From the NCBI GenBank assembly GCA_009775095.1, contig VSOZ01000010.1, positions 4,306 to 68,305 of the forward strand: 64,000 bases of DNA, in the 5' to 3' direction. Shown here one piece after another: positions 33,845 to 43,865 of the stretch (positions are counted from its first letter, which is position 1; each line of letters opens with the position of its first letter). Both the position numbers and the translations under genes were made by a program. Under the pieces are notes generated by a model that was not told where the DNA came from, did no database searches, and worked only from the letters and a program-made list of their open reading frames with translations. Source of the stretch: Muribaculum sp. GTDB taxonomy: Bacteria; Bacteroidota; Bacteroidia; Bacteroidales; Muribaculaceae.

Positions 33845-36150
33845 TTCATTCCCAAAGATTTAAATTCATTTGAGAAAGAGTACGGGAACGACGACGGCTT
33901 AGTACCACGGCCGGTATTAGGCTCCGCAACCATCTTATAGCTTATACGGGCGCCTTTCATAAGATCATTGTGAGTCACATAGTTCTTGTCATATACTCTA
34001 CCGTTTAATGACATTGAGCCGATGTAACGGTTATCGGCATTATTGTCAGGCGCATCAAGAGTAACCGTATTGCCGTTTTCAAGATGAAGCGTCATCGACT
34101 TGAAATAAGGAGTCCCCATAACATATTGGTCCGTTCCGGGACATACGGGATAGAAGCCCATCGCCGAAAATACGTACCATGCCGAGGTCTGTCCGTTATC
34201 CTCATCACCGCAATATCCGTCAAATGCCGAGGTATACATATTGTCCATAACCTCACGTACCCATTTCTGGGCTTTCCACGGCTGTCCGGAGTAATTGTAC
34301 AGATACAACATGTGCTGTATCGGTTGGTTGCCGTGAGCATAATTGCCCATATTCATTATCTGCATCTCCCTTATTTCATGAATGACACTGCCATAATAGC
34401 TCTCGTCAAATGCAGGAGGTACGACAAGAACCGAGTCCATCATCTGATTAAATCCGTCGCGACCGCCCATAAGCTCAATCAAGCCCTGCGGGTCATGGAA
34501 CACCGACCATGAATAATGCCAACTATTGCCTTCAGTAAAAGCGTCGCCCCATTTCAACGGATTAAACGGAGACTGAAACTCGCCGTTTTCGTTACGGCCT
34601 CGCATCAGCCGGCTTTCAGCATCAAACAGGTTCTTATAGTTCATAGCCCGCTTGGCGTAAACGCCGATCTCCTTCATCGGTTTTTTCAATGCTTTGCCGA
34701 GTTTGTATATGCACCAGTCATCGTAGGCATACTCAAGAGTACGGGCGGCGTTCTCTTTTATACCAACATTGTAAGGTACATAGCCGAGACGGTTGTAGTA
34801 TTCATAACCGAGACGTCCGGTCGATGATACGGAGGGATGTACCGAGTTGGCTCCGTGTGTAACGGCCTTCCACAATGTCTCTATATCATGACCGACAAGC
34901 CCTTTAAGATAAGCGTCGGCCACAACCGAAGCCGAATTATTGCCGACCATACACGGACGGTGGCCGGGGCTTGCCCACTCGGGCAGAAAACCGCTCTCAT
35001 TATAAGCATTGACCAAACCTTCCTGCATCTTCCGGTTCATAGAAGGGTACATAAGGTTAAGCAGGGGGAACAGACTGCGGAACGTGTCCCAGAAACCGGT
35101 ATCGGTAAACATATAACCGGGAAGCACCTTGCCGTTATAAGGACTGTAGTGCACTACATCGCCCTTAGCATCATACTCATAAAACATTCTGGGGAAAAGA
35201 ACAGAACGATACAGGCAAGAGTAGAACGTACGAAGATGATCTATGTCGTCATCATCGACTTCAATACGACCGAGGACTTCATTCCATATCTTCCGGCCAT
35301 TAGATGCTACAGCATCAAAGCCGTCATTGCCAAGTTCGTTTAGATTGCGTTCGGCCTGTTCATGACTGATAAACGAAGACGCCACACGCGCATGTACACG
35401 TTCACCGCGCTTGGTCTTGAAGCCGACTATAGCACCGGCGTGATTGTCAGACACCTCCAGCGAACCGTTGTCGATTATACCGCCGCCCTTGACGGAAGCG
35501 GTATAATCAAACGGCTTATCAAACACTATTATGAAAAAATTTCTGAAGTTATCGGGCACACCGCCGGTATTTTTTGTCGTGTAACCTACTATCTTGTTCT
35601 CCGACGGTATAATTTTGACGTAAGAACCATTGTCATAGGCATCGACTACGACAAAAGAGCTGTCGTTTTCGGGGAATGTGAAGCGGAACATGGCCGCGCG
35701 CTCTGTAGGAGTTATCTCCGTCACTACGTCATGGTCGGCGAGATAAGCCCTATAGTAATACGGAGTGGCTTTCTCGGCCTTGTGCGAGAACCAGCTGGCA
35801 CGCTCATCCTGATTAAAAACGGCCTTACCCGTCACAGGCATGATGGCAAACTGTCCGTAATCATTCATCCACGGACTCGGCTGATGGGTCTGTTTGAAGC
35901 CACGTATCTTATCGGCGCTGTAGGTATATGTCCACCCGTCGCCCATCTCACCGGTCTGCGGGGTCCAGAAATTCATGCCCCACGGCAGAGCTATGGCGGG
36001 ATAAGTATTGCCTGTAGACAGCTCGCGTTTTGAATGAGTGCCGACAAGAGTACTTACATAATCTACAGGCTCCGGCTTGGCATGCAGACACACAGAGGGC
36101 GCCAGCATGGACAGAGCGGTTATGACAGTTAGTATTTTTTTCATTGACAT
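33841..36150 (-). CDS. Glycoside hydrolase family 92 alpha-mannosidase
   Basis: 769 residues with a signal peptide (about 1-24). The mature protein starts VDYVSTLVGT, then GNTYPAIALPWGMNFWTPQ and GFKQTHQPSPWMNDYG, the standard GH92 N-terminal beta-domain. The (alpha/alpha)6 part contains MFTDTGFWDTFRSLFPLLN and the C-terminal YCGDEDNGQTSAWYVFSAMG block. GH92 enzymes are calcium-dependent exo-alpha-mannosidases acting on alpha-1,2/1,3/1,4/1,6 mannose. Its start abuts the stop of the DUF4965 gene. With GH76 upstream it indicates mannan or N-glycan breakdown. Confidence 0.95.
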   Translation of the reverse strand: MSMKKILTVITALSMLAPSVCLHAKPEPVDYVSTLVGTHSKRELSTGNTYPAIALPWGMNFWTPQTGEMGDGWTYTYSADKIRGFKQTHQPSPWMNDYGQFAIMPVTGKAVFNQDERASWFSHKAEKATPYYYRAYLADHDVVTEITPTERAAMFRFTFPENDSSFVVVDAYDNGSYVKIIPSENKIVGYTTKNTGGVPDNFRNFFIIVFDKPFDYTASVKGGGIIDNGSLEVSDNHAGAIVGFKTKRGERVHARVASSFISHEQAERNLNELGNDGFDAVASNGRKIWNEVLGRIEVDDDDIDHLRTFYSCLYRSVLFPRMFYEYDAKGDVVHYSPYNGKVLPGYMFTDTGFWDTFRSLFPLLNLMYPSMNRKMQEGLVNAYNESGFLPEWASPGHRPCMVGNNSASVVADAYLKGLVGHDIETLWKAVTHGANSVHPSVSSTGRLGYEYYNRLGYVPYNVGIKENAARTLEYAYDDWCIYKLGKALKKPMKEIGVYAKRAMNYKNLFDAESRLMRGRNENGEFQSPFNPLKWGDAFTEGNSWHYSWSVFHDPQGLIELMGGRDGFNQMMDSVLVVPPAFDESYYGSVIHEIREMQIMNMGNYAHGNQPIQHMLYLYNYSGQPWKAQKWVREVMDNMYTSAFDGYCGDEDNGQTSAWYVFSAMGFYPVCPGTDQYVMGTPYFKSMTLHLENGNTVTLDAPDNNADNRYIGSMSLNGRVYDKNYVTHNDLMKGARISYKMVAEPNTGRGTKPSSFPYSFSNEFKSLGMK

Positions 36151-38640
36151 TTATTTTTTGTTTATATCTTCAGCAAGCATCTTTATAAACACCCCTCCTA
36201 CAACGGCACGGGCCATGAATCCGCGACGATTGGGTTTATCGGTAAATACCCAGTCAGACATCGGTACACGATCAATCGTTTCACCGTAAAATTTGTGCAA
36301 CGGCTTGACAAATGCATTGAATGTAGAATCGTTGCCGGCCATTGTCGCAGTCCACAATATCCAGTCAGACTTGGTATAAGTCTCGCGATTATCAAGAGGC
36401 AGACCGTAACGGTTCTGGCTTGTCAGGTAATAGTCAAGCTCCTTGTTCACAACATCATCAGGGAATATGTCAAGTCCGAGCAGCTTGTCCCATACCATAT
36501 TGTACTTCTGGCTCCAAGTATTCTCCTTGTCAAATGTAAGTCTGTAGTGGTCGCCGTCATCAGCCATCTTTTGCCACTCCTTGGCATAATTGCGGGCTAT
36601 AGCATAGTACTTTTCAGCCACTTCAGGCATGTCCTGCATCTCGGCCATACGTGCATAGGCGGCAATACCGAGTATCGCCTTCACTGACAGGTTGGTGTTA
36701 TGGGCAAAATGTCCGGCAAAGTCATCGGTACAAAGCTGGTTTTCGGGGTCAAGACCATATTCTACAAGATAGTCGGTCCATGTGGTGAGAACATCCCAAT
36801 GTTTGCGCGCATATTCGGTGCTATTTTCACGATCACATACGGCAGCCGTAACAATAAGCATATTTCCGCCCTCTTCAATAGGCATGTCGCCACCATAAGT
36901 CTGGCCGTTGGCCTGCGGATAAGTGCCTACGTCATGAGCCGGGAAAGGCTTGGTCCATCGGCCGCTTTCACTATACTCAAAAATATGGTTCATAAGACCT
37001 TTGGCCAATTCGGTATTATAGTACAAGAACATAGGAGCCGTAGGATAAGTGATGTCGACAGTGCCTATAGAGCCATTGCTGTCGTTCTCCTTTGAAAACC
37101 AAAGTATCTCTCCTTTCGGGCTTTTGACAAGTTTATGAGCGGCTATCGCCTGACGATAAGCGAGAGCACACAACTCGGCATACTCCTTGCCACCTGCGGC
37201 AGCGGCATCTTCCATAAGTTTTTTGTCAAAAGCATAGCAACGATCAATCAGAGCGTCATACTCCCTGTCAGCGGCTTCAAACTGCGACTCGATAGTTTTG
37301 TCGCCGTCAGCATTCCAATAAGGACGTAGATTTTCACCGAAATACTGGATAGAGTAAATGTCATCATAGCCGATCATCAGCTTTCCGCTGACATTCTTTA
37401 CGTCACCGCAGTCGCGCACCATAGCAAGGTTGCCGGTCTCATTCTCGCCTGCTACGGCCCCGTCAACAGCCTCACCGTCTACAAAACGGCGACGCAAATC
37501 GGCACTCGCACCCACTCCATAAACGACCTCGGCCTTAGGAGCCACCATGTAGAAATATCCCCAGTCGATACAGATATGATCGCCTCGCTTAGCAAGTATA
37601 TCCTGCTCCTTGCTTCCTGTTTTCAGATATACGAGTCCGTTTTTCTCGTAAGCCTCGCTCTGCGACTGCTGATAAGGCTGATCGAGCGCCCACCGCGGCG
37701 AAGCCTCGAAATAAAGTTCTATATCATGCTTCTTTCCGTCCTCTGACTCTACATTATAAGTAATATAATTAACCGGTCGGCTCATCACGTCAAAATCATC
37801 GGTGAAGAGCGGAGCCGAGAATGTGAGTGCAAGATCGACGGGGCCGCATTTAAATGTGTAATGGGTCTGCGTAGCCTGTACGTCTACCGAGGTCTGCTCT
37901 GCAGTACGACCTAAAACAGTATTCATATCCTTGGGTATCAACAGACCGAAGTCAAGCAATCCGTTGCCCACCGGGTTTACGCACTCTGCAGCGATAAGGT
38001 TTTCACCGGGTTTTATGGCAGCGACAGCCTCGTCGGGCAATTTTACCATCTTGTTTTTATTGCATGTACTGCCGGTGCTGTATATCTTGACACCGTTTAT
38101 GTAGAACACGGCGTCATCATCATTGGAAAATTCAAGATATACGGGACGTCCGTCAAGCGCCTCATTTATATCCACAACACGACGTACCCAAATATTGCGT
38201 GTACCCCACTGTGTCTTGGCCGTAGGTTCGTTTTCCATTGTACCGAACGCACCACGGTCAGTTTTCCACATAGAGTCGTTATAGGTTGGAGCGGTCCAGT
38301 CGCCCGACGGCTTGTCGGTAGTATATCGGCCCGTCCAGTCGCCCTGCTGCGAAGTAGGAGCAATGGGTTTCATCTCAAGTTCCTCAGTACCCATGAACCG
38401 ATAAGGCTCTCCATCAACCTTTATAACACCGATAAGGGGGAAGTCCTTGCCGGTCCAATGACGCACGGGGCTGTCATAAAGATTGTCGGTCATCGACCAT
38501 GCACTTGTGTAGGGGTCGATAGTCACAAGAGGATAGGCCGGGGCCCTGAGATCATTTTTTATAACGTCATGGCTCACGCTGTTGACACCGCAAGAAAACA
38601 TGCAGGAAGACAGGAGTGCCGTCAAAATTACTTTTTTCAT
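36151..38640 (-). CDS. DUF4964/DUF5127/DUF4965/DUF1793 (glutaminase A-like) lipoprotein
   Basis: 829 residues, with a lipobox MFSC-GV (Cys17). The beginning of the mature part, PAYPLVTIDPYTSAWSMTDNLYDSPVRHWTGK, is the DUF4964 signature. Residues about 100-220 form a jelly-roll-like insertion that resembles a sugar-binding module (VRRVVDINEALDGRPVYLEFSNDDDAVFYINGVK). The C-terminal half is an (alpha/alpha) barrel like DUF4965/DUF1793. Relatives are often named glutaminase A after a fungal protein. In PULs they may act on glycans instead, which is unproven. It sits between the broken hydrolase and GH92. Confidence 0.85.
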   Translation of the reverse strand: MKKVILTALLSSCMFSCGVNSVSHDVIKNDLRAPAYPLVTIDPYTSAWSMTDNLYDSPVRHWTGKDFPLIGVIKVDGEPYRFMGTEELEMKPIAPTSQQGDWTGRYTTDKPSGDWTAPTYNDSMWKTDRGAFGTMENEPTAKTQWGTRNIWVRRVVDINEALDGRPVYLEFSNDDDAVFYINGVKIYSTGSTCNKNKMVKLPDEAVAAIKPGENLIAAECVNPVGNGLLDFGLLIPKDMNTVLGRTAEQTSVDVQATQTHYTFKCGPVDLALTFSAPLFTDDFDVMSRPVNYITYNVESEDGKKHDIELYFEASPRWALDQPYQQSQSEAYEKNGLVYLKTGSKEQDILAKRGDHICIDWGYFYMVAPKAEVVYGVGASADLRRRFVDGEAVDGAVAGENETGNLAMVRDCGDVKNVSGKLMIGYDDIYSIQYFGENLRPYWNADGDKTIESQFEAADREYDALIDRCYAFDKKLMEDAAAAGGKEYAELCALAYRQAIAAHKLVKSPKGEILWFSKENDSNGSIGTVDITYPTAPMFLYYNTELAKGLMNHIFEYSESGRWTKPFPAHDVGTYPQANGQTYGGDMPIEEGGNMLIVTAAVCDRENSTEYARKHWDVLTTWTDYLVEYGLDPENQLCTDDFAGHFAHNTNLSVKAILGIAAYARMAEMQDMPEVAEKYYAIARNYAKEWQKMADDGDHYRLTFDKENTWSQKYNMVWDKLLGLDIFPDDVVNKELDYYLTSQNRYGLPLDNRETYTKSDWILWTATMAGNDSTFNAFVKPLHKFYGETIDRVPMSDWVFTDKPNRRGFMARAVVGGVFIKMLAEDINKK

Positions 38641-38653
38641 ATACTATGGTATT

Positions 38654-40843
38654 TTACCAGTTAAACATAACATTTACTCCTTCGGGAGAATTTTCAAATT
38701 CGACGAGATAGGTGCTGCTGACAGCATTCCACTTGTCGGGGTCAAAACATTGGCGACCGTCAACAGTTACCGATTTGGGGCACCGTGGCAGCAGCACACG
38801 CGACACATTGTAGGTATCTATAGGACTTTTCGCCACATAGCCGTAACTGCGGGAGGTAACCTTTTCATCGTAAACGCGGCTTGCCGAAGCGAGTACCTGC
38901 GGACGTTTACGATCTTTCACTCTATTGACATCAAGCATAAGAGCCTGCTCTCCGGGTCTTACCGTCTTGGACGAACATACCGGCAATGCAGGATCAAAAA
39001 GGTCGATAAAACAACCGGTAAGTCTATAGGGTTCATCACTTACACTTTCGTCAACCACAGCCACTACATCGTAGACTCCACGCTTTAAATGAAAACTGTT
39101 TTTATAATCAAGTTTTACGCCCGATGACTTCTTGGCACACAACGTCTCCAACGTACGGATAAGACGGGTGTCACCATCGGCATTGAGAATATAGTCTTTC
39201 GGATCGGTACGTATGACAAATACCGAACCTTTGCCATACTTATATTCACCCTCGCGAGGACTCGGCTCCATTCCCATTTTGGCAAACAGGTGGGCAGAAG
39301 GCGCGGCATAATCGTTACCGCCGGTATTCCACCACTCTCTCACATTCTGGAAAGGATCGTCATCAGTGCCGCTGAACACAAGTTGGCCTCCGTCTTTTAC
39401 CCATCGGGCTATATAATCATGGGCTTCCGGCTCAAGAGGCTTCATGTTGGAATATGACATCAACAGCACCTTTATACCGGCAAGAGTCTTAGGATAGCCG
39501 AGATTTTCAAGATGCACGGTTTTTACCGGGACGCCCCGCTTTACCAAAGGCAAAGCCTGTCCATAAAAATTAGCCAACTGCGGGTCATCATATCCGTCGT
39601 GGAGAGGAAACCGCTGAAACATCAGCGAATTACACATAAGCACACCTATTCCACCGGTACCGCTTACCACGTTGTCAGATTGAGGCATATTATTCAATGC
39701 ATTAATCATGACCTGCATCTGTGTAGAATAGAACCGCGGTATACGGGCTTTCTCGTCACTGTCGGCGCTTGTACGATACAACCCCTCATATATGCGTTCG
39801 GGCCACGGCATCACCTCGTAATCCGCTATACCGGGATACAGAAGCTGAGCTACAAACGTAGCCTGATAATTGCGTTTATAATCATCCTAGTCCTTAGCCC
39901 GGTCCTCGATGGGGTCGGTAAGGAAAAACATCTTGCGGCCTGTAGGGGCTGTCATAGACTCCATTGAGCCGTATTCGAGATATGCAGTCTCAAACACACG
40001 TTCACGGGCCACGCCGTTATAGTAATTGGGTTCACGCGACGTACCGGTCCACACCTGAGCAATATATCCGTCAACACACGGAAGCGACGCAAGGCTCGCC
40101 TCGGGGCTTACAATCTGCCACTGCGAATAATTGACCAATGAATGAGTGGGTACGTAACACTTCACATCCATACCACGGCTTTTGCCATATTCTTTGGCGT
40201 AAGTGAACACCTCGTTGAGAGCATTGTAATACAGATGATACTTCAGCTTATTGGCCAAGTATGTATTTTCAGGCGACTCGTCCTGCGGACGCCAATCAAA
40301 ACCGTAATACTTCTTCCATTCGCGCTTGAAAGCGTCGCTATAGCCACCACGCGCCCAAAACTCGGGCTCTTCCATGAATATGGCATCAATCCCTGCATCA
40401 ATAACACGTTTTATGTGACGCTCTTTCAGATACGTGAGAAAGCTGTCGGTAGGTACGATATAAGGTACCATATGTCCGTGCCATATAGTATCGCCCCGCT
40501 GCGTCACCTGCCCCTCGTCAAGATGTGTCTTGCCATCCCACTTACCGGTAAAATAGTCCTGATACTCGCCCCATGCTATGCCGGTCATGAAATGCACGGT
40601 ATAGCCCTTGTCTTTCCATGACCTGACACGCTCCTCAAACGAAGTGCGCGCCGACCTGTCGGAAGGATTGCCACCAACTCCGTACACCATGACGGCATCG
40701 GCGCGATTGTCGATGGTAGGACGCCATTCCCGCGATGACTGAAAAGTCGTTTTCACATCATCGGGAGCCGCACCGACCGCGTTACCGGCCATTGCAACAG
40801 TCGCCATAGAGCAGACTATCAGACATTTATAATAGTTTGTCAT
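38654..40843 (-). pseudogene. Putative TIM-barrel glycoside hydrolase interrupted by one in-frame amber codon
   Basis: One continuous frame of 729 codons broken only by TAG at 39889-39887 (codon 319). The sequence on both sides stays in the same frame and reads as one protein. Residues 1-24 form a signal peptide. About 35-300 look like a TIM barrel with a candidate acid/base in FMEEPEFWARGG (156-167). After the stop comes a GATase-like/beta-galactosidase-trimerisation-like domain (IGVLMCNSLMFQRFP..., KVLLMSYSNMKPLEPEAHDYI). A beta-rich C-terminal domain ends the protein. The codons around the stop read AKD-stop-DDYKRNYQ, and TGG to TAG (Trp) is a one-step explanation. I cannot place it in a numbered GH family. 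Confidence 0.75.
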
Positions 40844-40873
40844 TTACTATGTTTTTACACGGTTAAAAATATA

Positions 40874-40908
40874 GGCCGGCGAGATAACCAAAGCGGCATA
40901 CGCCGGCC
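40874..40908 (-). terminator. Intra-operon hairpin, possible attenuator
   Basis: GGCCGGCG (40874-40881) pairs with CGCCGGCC (40901-40908). On the minus strand the hairpin is followed by TATATTTTT. It lies between the DUF3823 gene and the broken hydrolase, inside the PUL operon. Confidence 0.5.
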
Positions 40909-40925
40909 ATAAACAACACGCTCTA

Positions 40926-41741
40926 TCAAGGTATCATGACTTCCATGGGCTCGCTGTAATTCCAGCGGCGGGTACCGCTGCCCACGGGAGTATCGTAGTT
41001 TATACGAGCCGCGGCACGTACAAAGACTTTACGGCCCGACGGAATATTGCCGTTAGACTTTATGGTCACGGGCTCTCCGAGCAAAGCGTTGAACGAATTG
41101 CCGGTATATTCGATGCTGCTTGACCAACGCTCGTCACGTGCACGATAGCCTACCGTTGAAGAATAGCTTACGAAGAACTGGATGTCGGTAACGTTAAGAT
41201 ACTCGTTTTTCCAGTTGCCCATAGGCTCTATCTTCTCACGGAATATCTCATCCGATACACCGCGGGTTACACGCACTTTCGCCTGAATGACTCCGTTGCT
41301 CACCTGCGGATCGCCTACGATCTCGACATTGAGGAAAGGCTCAACCTGAAACTTCACTTTTTTATAACCCTCAATCTTCGTTATGATTGACTCATCTGCC
41401 AAAGGAACACCGTCACTATTTTCACGAATCAACGGAATGAACGGACCGTCGATGCGGATATGGTACTCACCTTTAAACAGCTTCGTATTCTGGAATGTGC
41501 CGTCGGGCATACAGAAAAAGTCGGGATTATGGGTGACGTTGTCGCCCCAGCTGAGCTCTGTAAGGCGTACACGTATGCCCTCGCTGCCCTGATCGGTCAG
41601 CACACGCTTACCGGTGGCAACGTCGACCACTTCGCCCCATAGTGTCTCTTCAGGCTCGTCGTAATTGTCAATTTCAAACACATCGCATGAAGTCAACATC
41701 ATTACGACGCTCAATAATGTATATATCGATAATTTTTTCAT
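40926..41741 (-). CDS. DUF3823 domain lipoprotein (SusE-position protein)
   Basis: 271 residues with a lipobox MLTSC-DVFEIDNYDEPEE (Cys19); the acidic residues after Cys suggest surface display. DUF3823 proteins follow SusD in many Bacteroidetes PULs. They are made of two beta-sandwich modules, the first starting LWGEVVDVATGKRVLTDQG like a carboxypeptidase-regulatory domain. Binding of the target glycan is the usual assumption. It is located 30 nt after susD. Confidence 0.88.
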   Translation of the reverse strand: MKKLSIYTLLSVVMMLTSCDVFEIDNYDEPEETLWGEVVDVATGKRVLTDQGSEGIRVRLTELSWGDNVTHNPDFFCMPDGTFQNTKLFKGEYHIRIDGPFIPLIRENSDGVPLADESIITKIEGYKKVKFQVEPFLNVEIVGDPQVSNGVIQAKVRVTRGVSDEIFREKIEPMGNWKNEYLNVTDIQFFVSYSSTVGYRARDERWSSSIEYTGNSFNALLGEPVTIKSNGNIPSGRKVFVRAAARINYDTPVGSGTRRWNYSEPMEVMIP

Positions 41742-41771
41742 AATGGTATAAGCTTTATTGTTGATAGTACG

Positions 41772-43847
41772 TTAACGGTTAGGCTGTTGGTCTATAACAG
41801 GACTCTTAGTAACCTCACCTCCGGGTATCGAGAAATAGTAGTCGAGTATAGAATAACTGAAAGTCTTGTCGCTAACCCACTGGAAGTGTACATCGAAGAA
41901 GTATTTTCCGGCGTCGGTAGAATAGAACGGATAGATACCGCGGAAGCGATAGCGTGAGTTGTCGCTGTAGGCATCCTTATTGCGTACCTCGCCCCAGAAA
42001 CCGTCGCGACCCTCATAGTGGTTCACACGCCAGCGGCGGAGGTCCCACTTGATTTTATTCTCAAATGCAAGCTCTTTACGACGCTCCTTGCGCACTATGT
42101 TGCGGCTATCGACCGTACCCGACAAATTACCTGTGAGCAGTGTTGCTCCGGCGCGCTCGCGAATGTCGTTGACAGCTTTTGTGGCGACACCGAGCATATC
42201 CGTACCGTCAGGCGAGCTGACACCGGCAAGCGAAAGCTCAACAGCGGCCTCGGCGGCATTCAGCAGCACTTCAGCATAGCGCATAAGGATGAACGGCTGC
42301 GCACAGTTGCCTTCAGTTGCGGTAAACGAAGGATCGGGATTGAGCCATTTACGTCCGTAAAGACCGCTAAGGCATGCCTCGCCGTTGTCATAGAACGGAC
42401 CGTTTTCACCACCGGCATTCATTGTTGTGCCGTCGCCGAGATCGACAACCTCCTGACTGTTACCTTCACGCGGGCTCAGATACAGAGTCTTGGGCTTTTT
42501 GGTATAAGCGTCAAGATGCTGATACTTCGGAGAAAAAGCGGTAGCATAAGAATAGTCATTGAACAGGGGCTTAACGGGAGATGATCCGGTATATACACCG
42601 GCACGGATATCTATCACTTTGCCTTTGAACATATCGCCGGGGAAAATGACATAAGCGCGCAGACGGGGCTCGGCATTCTTGTAGAAATCATACGGCTTGT
42701 CGTAAAGCAGATAATCGCCCTGAGTATTTTTAGATCCGGTGGTCACTTTAAGCGTGCCGTCGGGATAACGGTCAAAACCGTCAAACAGTTCAACGAAGTC
42801 AGCTGTCGGGCACACTCCCGATGCAAGAGGCGAACGGAATATGAACGGAGCGCTGTAAGCATCGTAAGCATGGCTCATAGTCGGATAAGCGTACTCCTTC
42901 ACATATATATTCTCCGGACTGGACAAGTCGGAAAACATGTCGACCATGTTCTGATACTGGGCGTCACGGTCATCGGGTGACCATTTTTTCTTGTAAAGCG
43001 AGTAACCTCCGTCACGTATAACCTCAGACGCGGCTTTATAAGCTTCAGTGAAGTAACGCTTTGAAGCGGCTTCCCATCGGTCGGCGGCGAATCCGATAAC
43101 ACGCACACCGGTCTTCTGGCCTGTACCGGTAAGACGACCGGTCACCGTTTCGTTATATTTTGCTACCGAACCGGCATACAGCATAGCCTCGGACTTGAAC
43201 GCAAGAGCCACATATTTGTTGGAATATCCGCTTTTGGGACTCTTGGGCATCATGAGCGAAGCAGCCGTATCATAGTCGGCAAGGACCTGATCCCATGTCT
43301 CTTCCTCGCTTGAACGGGGCACTTCGAGACGATCGCTATCGTCAGGATACTGAATGACGCGGGTCACCAGAGGTATACCTCCGAAGCGACGTGCCATGGC
43401 ATAAAACACAGTAGCGCGGACATAATATGCTTCACCGAGATAATGATTGTAAGTGATTTCGGGAAAAGAGCCTCTATACTCCGGAAGATTTTCAATAAGA
43501 AAGTTAGCATCGCGAAGCAATGTAAAAGCCTTGCCCCAATAAGCATCCTCTTCACCCGTAAAAGCAGCACATATGCCGTCGCGGTTCAAGGCCTCGCCTG
43601 TACCCTCTATACCGGTGGCGTTAAGCCATCCATTATAACGGATACCCCATTGTGCCATATACTTGAAATCCTCAAAAGGCATCTGGCTATACATACGGGC
43701 CATATAAATGTCCATACCCGACTCGCTTGACAAAAGGGCATCGGAAGTCACGATATTCTTCGGGGCAATATCGAGGTCGGCACACGATGAGAGCATCGCC
43801 ACACCCACAACCGAAGCTAATAACGTATTTTTTATATTTAATTTCAT
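41772..43847 (-). CDS. SusD/RagB family outer-membrane lipoprotein
   Basis: 691 residues, the lid and glycan-binding partner of the SusC channel. The lipobox is MLSSC-ADLD (Cys22). The N-terminal half shows the TPR-like pattern (GEAYYVRATVFYAMARRFGGIPL, the classic SusD motif, at about 140-162). The C-terminal half contains FILMRYAEVLLNAAEAAVE and ELAFENKIKWDLRRW. At 691 residues it is longer than the average SusD (about 550), with added loops in the middle. It starts 18 nt after susC. Confidence 0.95.
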   Translation of the reverse strand: MKLNIKNTLLASVVGVAMLSSCADLDIAPKNIVTSDALLSSESGMDIYMARMYSQMPFEDFKYMAQWGIRYNGWLNATGIEGTGEALNRDGICAAFTGEEDAYWGKAFTLLRDANFLIENLPEYRGSFPEITYNHYLGEAYYVRATVFYAMARRFGGIPLVTRVIQYPDDSDRLEVPRSSEEETWDQVLADYDTAASLMMPKSPKSGYSNKYVALAFKSEAMLYAGSVAKYNETVTGRLTGTGQKTGVRVIGFAADRWEAASKRYFTEAYKAASEVIRDGGYSLYKKKWSPDDRDAQYQNMVDMFSDLSSPENIYVKEYAYPTMSHAYDAYSAPFIFRSPLASGVCPTADFVELFDGFDRYPDGTLKVTTGSKNTQGDYLLYDKPYDFYKNAEPRLRAYVIFPGDMFKGKVIDIRAGVYTGSSPVKPLFNDYSYATAFSPKYQHLDAYTKKPKTLYLSPREGNSQEVVDLGDGTTMNAGGENGPFYDNGEACLSGLYGRKWLNPDPSFTATEGNCAQPFILMRYAEVLLNAAEAAVELSLAGVSSPDGTDMLGVATKAVNDIRERAGATLLTGNLSGTVDSRNIVRKERRKELAFENKIKWDLRRWRVNHYEGRDGFWGEVRNKDAYSDNSRYRFRGIYPFYSTDAGKYFFDVHFQWVSDKTFSYSILDYYFSIPGGEVTKSPVIDQQPNR

Positions 43848-43865
43848 GATTTTTATCTTTATGGT

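Noticed and set aside
39887..39889. TAG as a programmed pyrrolysine codon or other recoding event
   Set aside because: Bacteroidales are not known to use pyrrolysine, no pyl genes are visible, and a TGG-to-TAG mutation is simpler.
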